64,000 nt of DNA from Paenibacillus sp. JQZ6Y-1 (GTDB lineage: Bacteria > Bacillota > Bacilli > Paenibacillales > Paenibacillaceae): assembly GCF_040719145.1 (NCBI RefSeq), contig NZ_JBFDUZ010000004.1, positions 62,001-126,000 on the forward strand. Reading direction: 5' to 3'. Position numbers and translations under genes: made by a program. This document shows positions 26,464 to 34,249 of the stretch, in pieces. Below the pieces are notes generated by a model. That model saw only the letters and a program-made list of their open reading frames with translations, searched no databases and was not told the origin of the DNA. How positions within the stretch are numbered: the stretch's first letter is position 1; each line of letters starts with the position of its first letter.

Positions 26464-28080
26464 ATGAAATGGTATTCACACAAACGTTGGGTTAAAGCAT
26501 TATCCGGTACGATGATGGCGACGGTATTGGCAGGTACAGCAATATTAGCGGGCTGTTCCAGTTCAAGCAGCGAAGCGGGTGCGACGACCGCAGACGGTAA
26601 ATCTGTATTGAAAGTGGAAGTGTTCGACCGCGGCAACTCGCCAGCAGGCTCTACGATCAGTAACAACTATATGACCAAGCTTGTTAACGAACGTTTCGGC
26701 GGCAAAAACAATATTGAAGTGCAATACGTCCCTGTCCCGCGTTCGGAAGAGTTACAAAAGCTGAATGTACTGATGGCAAGCGGCGGCGATGTACCGGATA
26801 TCGTATTTACGTATGATCAAGGCACATTTAACCGTTACGCCGAACAAGGCGGATTGACTGACCTGACCGATTTGCTGAACCAATACGGTCCCAATCTGAA
26901 AAAGTTCCTTGGCGATGATACACTCTCCTACGGTCAAATTGAAGGCAAACAATATGCCATTCCGGGCAAACGCTCTGTGCTTGGCAAATACGCTTCCTAT
27001 ATTCGTCAGGACTGGCTGGACGCATTGAAGCTGCCAGTTCCACAAACGACAGACGAGCTATACACCACACTGAAAGCATTCAAGGATAAAGACCCTGGCA
27101 AAGTCGGCAACAGTCTGATTCCATTCGGTATGACGATTGCACCAGCGCAATATGAGCCGCTGCTCTGGTCCTTTGTGCAACAGCCGCTTACTGACGAGCA
27201 AAAATATACCCTGACCCAAAAGCTCGGTTCCAGCGATTATCCAACCTTGCTGCCCGGCTTCAAGGACGGTCTGAAGTATATGAATAAGCTGTATAACGAA
27301 GGGCTTATTAGCAAAGACTTCGGTCTGGATGAAGACAAAAAGCAATTGTGGCAGGATGTACAAAACGGCAAAGTCGGCTTCTACACCGAGGATGCGGGCG
27401 AGCTGTATTTCAGCTATAACGGTACGTACAAAAACCTGCAAACCAACGTGAAGGATGCCAAGCTCACGCCAACGGATGTGTTTACGAACAACGAAGGCAA
27501 GCGTGCTAAACCAGAATACGCATCCAACGGTCTGTATATTATGATCCCAAAATCAAGCAGCAAAGCGGTGGAGGCGATCAAATATCTCGACTGGATGGCA
27601 TCTGACAAAAACCTGTTCGATATGCAAAATGGCGTAGAAGGCGAAAACTACACGCTCAAAGACGGTATTCCGGTAGCGAAGGAAGATGCGTCCGAGGAAG
27701 CGCTGAATCGTCTGTACAACTATGGTGATATGGCGATTATCGCGAACGGCAAAATCGTCGGTACAGAAGAGCAAAACAACGATGCCTACATTATGCAGGT
27801 GCCAGAAGAATATCAAGCGGATATGCGCAAATCGGTCGAAATCTCCAATACCGATACGATTCCACCGGTGAACTTCAACAAGCCTATTGAGGCGGAAGCA
27901 AAATACGGTAGCGCCTTGCAGGACAAATACGCCCAGCTGATCGTCAAAGCGACGATGGCACCGGAAGCGCAGTTTGACAGCACGTATGACTCGCTGATGA
28001 AAGATTACATGAGCAGCGGTGGTCAAGCGATTCTAGATGAGCGTACCAAAGTGTTCCAAGAAGGCGGCGCAACCAAGTAA
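26464..28080 (+). CDS. extracellular solute-binding lipoprotein, paralogue 2 (tandem duplicate)
   Basis: 538 residues, ATG start with AAAGGGG upstream. Signal peptide with lipobox ILAGC. Nearly all of the mature sequence aligns with paralogue 1 without large gaps. Divergence is concentrated in the signal peptide and in a segment around residues 315-335 (ELYFSYNGTYKNLQ here, NPYYAGGTYENLQ there), which could alter ligand preference. The permease genes follow after about 280 bases. Either or both binding proteins may feed the same permease pair. Confidence 0.92.
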   Translation: MKWYSHKRWVKALSGTMMATVLAGTAILAGCSSSSSEAGATTADGKSVLKVEVFDRGNSPAGSTISNNYMTKLVNERFGGKNNIEVQYVPVPRSEELQKLNVLMASGGDVPDIVFTYDQGTFNRYAEQGGLTDLTDLLNQYGPNLKKFLGDDTLSYGQIEGKQYAIPGKRSVLGKYASYIRQDWLDALKLPVPQTTDELYTTLKAFKDKDPGKVGNSLIPFGMTIAPAQYEPLLWSFVQQPLTDEQKYTLTQKLGSSDYPTLLPGFKDGLKYMNKLYNEGLISKDFGLDEDKKQLWQDVQNGKVGFYTEDAGELYFSYNGTYKNLQTNVKDAKLTPTDVFTNNEGKRAKPEYASNGLYIMIPKSSSKAVEAIKYLDWMASDKNLFDMQNGVEGENYTLKDGIPVAKEDASEEALNRLYNYGDMAIIANGKIVGTEEQNNDAYIMQVPEEYQADMRKSVEISNTDTIPPVNFNKPIEAEAKYGSALQDKYAQLIVKATMAPEAQFDSTYDSLMKDYMSSGGQAILDERTKVFQEGGATK

Positions 28081-28225
28081 GACGGCGCAGGGATCTATCA
28101 TTTCTCAACAATTGCCCTTGTGGTGTTCACGGGAATGATGGATACCAAGCCACTATTCCGAATCTCCGACAGAAGGCAATTCTTAGTCCCAGTCATGAAT
28201 GACAATCAGTGTATTGGCGGCTGTA

Positions 28226-28275
28226 CTGCCGACTTCGTGAACAGATACGTGTAGGCGTACTTCTGAAGTCGGCAG
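28226..28275 (+). other. intercistronic stem-loop between binding protein and permease
   Basis: Perfect 11-base arms CTGCCGACTTC and GAAGTCGGCAG separated by 28 bases, with no T-run. It probably stabilises the upstream binding-protein mRNA or dampens read-through into the permeases. The rest of the 282-base gap shows no gene I would support. Confidence 0.6.
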
Positions 28276-28362
28276 CATCAGCTGTACTCCAATCTCTGTA
28301 TAGGGATGCTGTGCCACTTGATATGGTTTTGCGATTACACCAACCGAAAGGGGAGTACGACA

Positions 28363-29265
28363 GTGAAAACGTCCACTTACCTCCGCAGATATTGGCAGCT
28401 GTATTTCCTGCTCATGCTGCCGCTGGCTTACTTTGCTATCTTCAAATACGGACCGATGTACGGCGTACAGATTGCGTTTAAGGATTTCAACTTTTTCCAA
28501 GGAATTAACGGCAGTGAATGGATTGGCTGGGATGCCTTCCGCGAAGTATTTCAAAATCAGGACTTTTACCGTACCCTTCGCAATACCTTGATGTTGAACA
28601 TTCTGGACCTGATCGTTTCGTTTCCGGCACCGCTCATTCTAGCGATTATGCTGTATGAAGTGAAGGCGGTGTGGTTCAAGAAACTGTCGCAGACCATTCT
28701 CTATATTCCGCATTTTATCTCTTGGGTTATTATCGGGGGCATTGTGTATCAGGTGTTTGGTACGCAATCGGGATTTATTAACAATCTGTGGGTATCATTC
28801 GGATTTCAGCCGATTCCGTTTTTGACCGATCCGAATTACTGGCTGATCACGTACTTACTGACCGGCGTATGGCAAAGTGCTGGCTGGGGAACGATTCTGT
28901 ATCTGGCAGCATTGACGGGCATCAACAAGGAGCTGTACGAAGCTGCTGAGGTGGATGGTGCAGGACGGATGAAGCGCATTTGGCACATTACACTGCCGGG
29001 TCTGCGTCCGACGATCATCACCCTGTTGATCATCAATCTGGGCAATATGGTCACGATTGGATTTGAACGTCCATTCGTTATCGGTAACGTAGCCGTGCAG
29101 GAATATTCGGATGTACTCAGTACCTTTGTGTACCGGATCGGTTTGGAATCCGGGCAGTACACGCTGGCAACCGTTGTTGGTCTGTTCCAAGCGGTAGTTG
29201 GACTGATCTTCGTACTGGGTGCCAACCTCGCAGCTAAGAAAACGACCGGGGAGGGGATTTTGTAA
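28363..29265 (+). CDS. sugar ABC transporter permease (LplB type)
   Basis: 300 residues from a GTG start with AAAGGGGAG upstream (VKTSTYLRRYWQLYF). Six hydrophobic segments and the EAA loop for ATPase contact (LYEAAEVDGAGRMKRIWHI). It resembles the LplB/YtcP-partner class of CUT1 permeases. It forms the membrane channel with the permease that starts on its stop codon. No ATPase gene is present nearby, so a shared MsmX-like ATPase is expected. Confidence 0.94.
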   Translation: MKTSTYLRRYWQLYFLLMLPLAYFAIFKYGPMYGVQIAFKDFNFFQGINGSEWIGWDAFREVFQNQDFYRTLRNTLMLNILDLIVSFPAPLILAIMLYEVKAVWFKKLSQTILYIPHFISWVIIGGIVYQVFGTQSGFINNLWVSFGFQPIPFLTDPNYWLITYLLTGVWQSAGWGTILYLAALTGINKELYEAAEVDGAGRMKRIWHITLPGLRPTIITLLIINLGNMVTIGFERPFVIGNVAVQEYSDVLSTFVYRIGLESGQYTLATVVGLFQAVVGLIFVLGANLAAKKTTGEGIL

Positions 29266-30185
29266 TGGCAGAAGCAGCTCGCGTGAACGAAACCGATCGT
29301 ATCAAGATCAAGCCAGCAATCAGCCGTAGCGACCGTGCGTTTGATATTGTGAATATTACGCTGCTGGCGGTATCGGTCTTGATTTGTATTTTCCCGTTTA
29401 TCCACGTATTGGCGATCTCATTCAGCTCGGCGCGTCCGATCATGTCGGGAGAGGTTACCCTATTTCCAAGAGAGTTCACGATTGAAGCCTACACGAAGGT
29501 GTTCAGTGATCCGTCGATGATCCGCTCGCTCGGCTTTACCGTTCTGCTGACCGTTGTGTTCACAGTGATGTGTATGGCAATGACGATTGCAGCAGCCTTC
29601 CCATTAGCCAAATCGAATCTGAAAGGTCGCGGCTTCTTTATGGTCGTGATCATCATTACGATGTTCTTTAGCGGCGGTATTATCCCAGAATATATTCTGG
29701 TGCGCAATCTGCATTTGCTGGATACGATGTGGGCGCTGATTTTACCGGGATTGATCAGCCCGTTTTATCTGATTATTATGATTTCCTTTTTTAAAGGCAT
29801 TCCCGACAGTTTGGAAGAAGCAGCAGAGATTGATGGCAGCAGCCATTTCCTGACGCTGGTGCGTATCATTCTGCCACTGTCACTGCCAGTACTGGCAACG
29901 TTGAGTCTGTTCTATGCGGTTGGTCGCTGGAACGGATTCATGGATACGTTGATGTATATTAACAGCCCTGAGCTGTATCCGCTGCAATTGAAGCTGTATC
30001 AGCTCATTCAGAACAATATGGCGACCGAACTGATGCGTAATGAGGTAGTCGGTGCGGCGCAGATGATGCCGGAAAGTCTGAAAGCGGCGAGCGTAATCTT
30101 TGCAACGGTGCCGATTCTGATTGTGTATCCGTGGCTGCAACGCTTCTTCGTTAGCGGCGTGATGCTCGGCGCAGTCAAAGGATAA
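29265..30185 (+). CDS. sugar ABC transporter permease (LplC/YtcP type)
   Basis: 306 residues. The ATG overlaps the preceding stop (TAATG), so the two are translationally coupled. Six hydrophobic segments, with an EAA loop LEEAAEIDGSSHFLTLVRII and a C-terminus WLQRFFVSGVMLGAVKG, typical of the second permease in CUT1 systems. It works with the 28363 product and the binding lipoproteins to import an oligosaccharide. Confidence 0.95.
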   Translation: MAEAARVNETDRIKIKPAISRSDRAFDIVNITLLAVSVLICIFPFIHVLAISFSSARPIMSGEVTLFPREFTIEAYTKVFSDPSMIRSLGFTVLLTVVFTVMCMAMTIAAAFPLAKSNLKGRGFFMVVIIITMFFSGGIIPEYILVRNLHLLDTMWALILPGLISPFYLIIMISFFKGIPDSLEEAAEIDGSSHFLTLVRIILPLSLPVLATLSLFYAVGRWNGFMDTLMYINSPELYPLQLKLYQLIQNNMATELMRNEVVGAAQMMPESLKAASVIFATVPILIVYPWLQRFFVSGVMLGAVKG

Positions 30186-30191
30186 CGATGA

Positions 30192-30229
30192 GCAAACGGT
30201 GCGGCTTTCCCTGCGGAGGCCGCATTTGC
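30192..30229 (+). other. intercistronic hairpin after the permease pair
   Basis: Arms GCAAA-TGCGGC and GCCGCATTTGC can pair around a loop of about 13 bases, without a clear T-run. It lies between the second permease and the TIM-barrel gene and may be a partial terminator. Confidence 0.5.
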
Positions 30230-30282
30230 TGCTTTAGTGGTGAAGCAGCATTCAAACTACAGAGAGAAAGAAGGCGTGACGC

Positions 30283-31254
30283 ATGTATTCATCCAAAGGC
30301 GAGTATTCCTTTTCTACCTGCTGGAACATCAAGCGTTATCCAAATGACGGAGCAGGCATGATCCGCGAGATTAGTGAGCTGGGCTTCCGCTATGTCGAAC
30401 TGAATTATAATGTGACGACGGAGATGCTGAAGACGATTGAGCCATTGATCGAGAAAGGGGAGATAGGCGTATCCAGCGTGCATAATACGTTTCCACATAC
30501 CCCTGACCCGGATTACGGCACGGATTCGGTGCTGCTCGGATTCGATGATGAAGATAAGCGCAAGCGTGCAGTGGAACTGCTGGTCGGTTCGGCAGAATAT
30601 GCGCATCGCTATGGTGCCAAAGCGGTGGTGGTGCATCCGGGCGAGGTTCCTTTTTCCTATAATATCGACGAGGAACTGAAAGGCATCTATCATGAGCAGG
30701 GCAAGGATTCACCAGCTTATCAGAAGCTGTGGAATGAGATGCTAGAGCGGCGAGAACAGCTGTCAGAGCATTATTTGCAGCGTATTCAGCACAGTCTGGA
30801 AGAGGTGTGCGACATTACAGTATCGCGGGGGTATGATATTGCCTTCGGGATCGAAACGAGGTCGCGCTGTTATCAAATGCCCACACTGAACGAAGCGAAA
30901 AAAGTCCGTGCGCGTATGAAGGGCGCACCCGTCTATCTCTGGTACGATATTGGGCACGGCATGATGATGGATCGAATGGGATTGTATCACAATGCCGAGG
31001 AAGCGAATGCGATGAAGGACGATATTATTGGTGTACATATCCACGAAACGCTGGGTTTATCGGATCATTGGTGCCCGTATGTGCATAGCAAGGATATGGA
31101 GTACTTTGACCGCTTTCTGGATATTATTCAGCAGGCACCGATCAAGGTATATGAGCTGAAGGCAGCCTGTCAGCCGGACGAGATACATGCCAGCCATCGT
31201 CTGCTGACCGACAAAATCCAGCAGCGTCAGGCAAGTCTTGCGAAAGGAGTCTAA
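30283..31254 (+). CDS. sugar phosphate isomerase/epimerase-type TIM-barrel protein
   Basis: 323 residues. The AP-endonuclease-2-like TIM barrel shows in LGFRYVELNYN, GAKAVVVHPGEV, DIAFGIETRSR, LWYDIGHGMM, IIGVHIHETLG and VYELKA. The Glu, His, Asp and His metal ligands are in place. Likely a divalent-metal-dependent epimerase or isomerase acting on an imported sugar derivative. AAGAAGG precedes the ATG. The next gene begins three bases after its stop, so they are a coupled pair downstream of the importer. Confidence 0.9.
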   Translation: MYSSKGEYSFSTCWNIKRYPNDGAGMIREISELGFRYVELNYNVTTEMLKTIEPLIEKGEIGVSSVHNTFPHTPDPDYGTDSVLLGFDDEDKRKRAVELLVGSAEYAHRYGAKAVVVHPGEVPFSYNIDEELKGIYHEQGKDSPAYQKLWNEMLERREQLSEHYLQRIQHSLEEVCDITVSRGYDIAFGIETRSRCYQMPTLNEAKKVRARMKGAPVYLWYDIGHGMMMDRMGLYHNAEEANAMKDDIIGVHIHETLGLSDHWCPYVHSKDMEYFDRFLDIIQQAPIKVYELKAACQPDEIHASHRLLTDKIQQRQASLAKGV

Positions 31255-31257
31255 CCT

Positions 31258-33051
31258 ATGGATATCCTGCAAAAGCTGATCAATCTCAACGAGTCGTGGG
31301 TAGAGCGTGGACTGCATGGTCAGGTACTGGATGAGCAAAGTCGGTATTACGGCGGTGTGATCGATCCGGCGAACGGCATTGCTTGGCCTAATCACCATGC
31401 TGGTACGCCCGTTTGGATGTCGGTTTGGACAGCGGCGCTTGTGCAGCCAGAATCAGTCTATTATCGCGATCCATTGGTATTGGAGCGGTTGGGATTAGCG
31501 GCGGAATATATGCTGCGTTTCCAGCATGAGGATGGCTCGATCTCGCCGGGGTGGACGAATTTCCATTCGCCACCGGATACGGCGTTTGTTATTGTCGGGT
31601 ATGCGCAGCTGTATTTGCTGTTATCACGCGAGAACTGGACAGATGCTGAGCGAGTGCTGGTCAGCATGCGTCAGTTTCTAGAGCGCTCTATGCCAGTGAT
31701 GCTTACCGGCGGCTGTCATACGCCGAATCATCGCTGGGTGCTCTGCGCGGCGCTTGGATTTTTGTATGAAATCTTTGGGGATGAACGATTGGTGCAGCGG
31801 GCGCAGATGTGGCTGTCGGAAGGGCTGGATATGACACCAGACGGCGAATGGACAGAGCGCAGCAATGGCATTTATAACGCGGTCAGCGATGTGATGCTCA
31901 TTCATGCGTCGCGGCTGCTGCATATGCCAGAATTGCTAGAATCAGTACGTCGCAATCTGGATATGATGATGTATCTGATTCATCCATCCGGCGAGGTAGT
32001 GACCGATTATTCGGGAAGGCAGGATTTTGGACAGACGTTTACGATGGACAGTTATTTGCTGTCATATGTGCTGATGGCGAATCTGGATAACAATGCACAG
32101 TTCGCGGCAATGGCGCAATTGGCAGCAGCGGCGTTTCATGAACCGTCCAGTTGTGCAAATAATCCATTGATCGGCATGCAGTTATATGCGGGGAATGAGC
32201 AGCGGGTGAAGCCGGGTGAGCTGCCGCAGCATTATCGGCGGATGATCAATGGAACCTTTGAACGACAGCAGTATATTGATCGTGCCGATGCCGACGAATA
32301 TCGAGCGATTCAATACAGTCGTCCACATCTGGATTTTGGCGCGCCTGTGCTGCGGATGCGTCATGGCAATACGAGCCTGACGATGATGACCGAAACGTCG
32401 TCACTGCTGGCGCTGCGGCATGGGAGTGTACGCTTGCTAGGCGTGCAGCTAGCATCGTATTTTGGTCCGGGGTTTGTGCCGATGCAGACGCTGGTCGAAA
32501 CGGAACGTGGATATATGATGACGGCGCTGTATCACAAAGGCTACCGAGGACCAATTGCGGCGCAGCATGTGCCGGATCATACAGATGTGGACGGCGAAGC
32601 AAGCCCTTGGTATTTGTTACCTCACGGACAACGTGAAAGCACGCATACGCAAGCGTATCGTGTGGAAGTAGAGATGGTGGAGCAGGTCAATGGTATGGAT
32701 TTGTATATTCGGTGCAGCGAACCGGAGGAAGTGATGACGCAGCTATCGTTGATTTTTGACAGTGAATCGCAGCTGCTAGCAGAGGATGGCGAGCTAAGCA
32801 AGGTGTCAGACGGCGTAGAACTGTGGAAAAGTGGCTTGATTCGTGTTCAGCAGGGAAATGACTGGATGGTGCTAACTGGCGGCGCGTATGAGCACTGGGC
32901 ATCCTCAGTACGCGAAGCGAGCTATCCATCGAACTGTCGTACATTGCTGGTGAATCTGATGACGCCATTTGAGCATAAGATCAGTTTGCGGTTGTCGCCT
33001 TGTGCACAGGCGGAGCGAGAGCAGCAGGTGCTGCAGCAGTTTGGTAAATAA
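31258..33051 (+). CDS. putative (alpha/alpha)6-barrel carbohydrate-active protein, unassigned
   Basis: 597 residues, no signal peptide, hence cytoplasmic. The N-terminal 300 residues are helix-rich with repeats of the kind found in (alpha/alpha)6-toroid enzymes (lyases and unsaturated glycuronyl hydrolases); the segment CHTPNHRWVLCAALG carries candidate catalytic His, Asn and Arg. The C-terminal 270 residues look like a beta-sandwich (VEMVEQVNGMDLYIRCSEP). This two-part layout resembles heparinase II/III and PL8/PL15-like enzymes, but I cannot assign a family. GAAAGGAG overlaps the end of the TIM-barrel gene. It probably degrades the imported oligosaccharide. Confidence 0.65.
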   Translation: MDILQKLINLNESWVERGLHGQVLDEQSRYYGGVIDPANGIAWPNHHAGTPVWMSVWTAALVQPESVYYRDPLVLERLGLAAEYMLRFQHEDGSISPGWTNFHSPPDTAFVIVGYAQLYLLLSRENWTDAERVLVSMRQFLERSMPVMLTGGCHTPNHRWVLCAALGFLYEIFGDERLVQRAQMWLSEGLDMTPDGEWTERSNGIYNAVSDVMLIHASRLLHMPELLESVRRNLDMMMYLIHPSGEVVTDYSGRQDFGQTFTMDSYLLSYVLMANLDNNAQFAAMAQLAAAAFHEPSSCANNPLIGMQLYAGNEQRVKPGELPQHYRRMINGTFERQQYIDRADADEYRAIQYSRPHLDFGAPVLRMRHGNTSLTMMTETSSLLALRHGSVRLLGVQLASYFGPGFVPMQTLVETERGYMMTALYHKGYRGPIAAQHVPDHTDVDGEASPWYLLPHGQRESTHTQAYRVEVEMVEQVNGMDLYIRCSEPEEVMTQLSLIFDSESQLLAEDGELSKVSDGVELWKSGLIRVQQGNDWMVLTGGAYEHWASSVREASYPSNCRTLLVNLMTPFEHKISLRLSPCAQAEREQQVLQQFGK

Positions 33052-33090
33052 GACGGAGCCGATCCAAAACAACCATCGCCAAAACAAGAA

Positions 33091-33132
33091 AAACCGCGGG
33101 ATAAGGTAACAATCTTACCTTATCCCGCGGTT
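33091..33132 (-). terminator. rho-independent terminator for the minus-strand MOSC gene
   Basis: An 18-base perfect stem (AACCGCGGGATAAGGTAA and its complement, loop CAATC) with an A-run on its left, which is a T-run on the minus strand. It stops transcription from the MOSC gene. Confidence 0.85.
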
Positions 33133-33208
33133 GGCTTGCAGCTATACAGTAGGCGATAGCCTATACGTGAAGCGGTAGCGGTGATGTCCGCTGATCGTCA
33201 TTAAGTCC

Positions 33209-33244
33209 AGCTTGTGGTGTAACCAGCACCACAAGCTTTTTTTA
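33209..33244 (+). terminator. rho-independent terminator of the carbohydrate uptake operon
   Basis: AGCTTGTGGTG / CACCACAAGCT stem followed by seven T, in the gap after the (alpha/alpha)6 gene. With the minus-strand terminator at 33091-33132 it forms interleaved terminators for convergent transcripts. Confidence 0.9.
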
Positions 33245-33318
33245 TTAGAAATGCAGGCGAATATGCTAGGGCATACAACCGCTACCAGCCCATACAGACC
33301 TATGTTAGCGTACCAGCG

Positions 33319-33987
33319 TTATGCTTCGGATTGGAGTCGTTTGCTCCAATGTTTGCGCAAGGAAGCTGCCAATGCAGGCTCCTCTAGCGCTTTGCGCAAT
33401 GCAGGCGTATCGCCCTTCTCGTGATACAACAGCCGATTGCATTCGGCGATGGTGGTGCCATTGCCCTCACGGCGTACCCATGTCATTTCATCTCCAGCGG
33501 TCACTTCGCCCGCCTCCAGTACGCGGAAATAAAAGCCGGAATAACCCGTTTCCCGTACGCGAACGATCATCTGCTGCCGTTCCAGATGCGCGGCTAGCTT
33601 GAAGCAAGGCTGCCGTGGCTGACTCACCTGTACGGTGGCGGTACCGATGGTATATACGTCGCCGATACACACATCCTGTTCCAGCAATCCGCTCACCGTA
33701 AAATTCTCTCCAAACGCTCCCGCTTCAAATGGACGATCCATTTCTTTGCTCCACCACGGGTAATGCTGGGCAGAGTAAACACAAGCCGCTTTATCCGGTC
33801 CGCCGTGATTTTTCAGATCGCCTTGACCGTCCTCTTCAATCCCATTCTCGCTAATAGCAAGCGGCTTTTGCACCGGTGTTTTGATATAACCCGTGTACAC
33901 GGACTTGCCGTTCCATTCGATATGTACCGGCATACCGGTGTTCAGTGATAGTAATCTTGCTGCGGTTGTCGTCGTAGATGTACTCAT
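33319..33987 (-). CDS. MOSC-domain protein (YiiM-like)
   Basis: 222 residues from MSTSTTTTAARLLSLNTG with an AGAGGGA site upstream; a longer frame to 34104 has no ribosome site. The MOSC fold is visible (NHGGPDKAACVYSAQHYPWW, GAFGENFTVSG, QPRQPCFKLA with the conserved Cys). A C-terminal three-helix extension follows. MOSC proteins carry sulfur to or handle the molybdenum cofactor; the YiiM group confers resistance to N-hydroxylated base analogues in E. coli. Monocistronic, with its own terminator. Confidence 0.93.
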   Translation of the reverse strand: MSTSTTTTAARLLSLNTGMPVHIEWNGKSVYTGYIKTPVQKPLAISENGIEEDGQGDLKNHGGPDKAACVYSAQHYPWWSKEMDRPFEAGAFGENFTVSGLLEQDVCIGDVYTIGTATVQVSQPRQPCFKLAAHLERQQMIVRVRETGYSGFYFRVLEAGEVTAGDEMTWVRREGNGTTIAECNRLLYHEKGDTPALRKALEEPALAASLRKHWSKRLQSEA

Positions 33988-34249
33988 CGTGATCCCTCTT
34001 TTCTGTAAAAGATGCGGCAGATGGTCTGACGTCCTCTGACCATCACGCCTGTATGTTGGAGCCATTGTACCTAGAAAAACCAGCATATCCAATCTATTTT
34101 GCACAATATTCTACAAATTGCTGCCTGTTATTGTTAATTTCTGCTTTCTTTCCTGCCGATAATTGTATCATAATACGTTGTACAGATGATGACATTACGG
34201 CATACTGTAAAGGATTGTAGCACTGCACCTTGGATTAAAGGGGAACAGG

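Noticed and set aside
28183-28554. A minus-strand open frame over the gap before the first permease
   Set aside because: Its sequence follows the stem-loop arms (LPTSEV and EVGSTAA mirror each other) and it overlaps the permease gene. No ribosome site.
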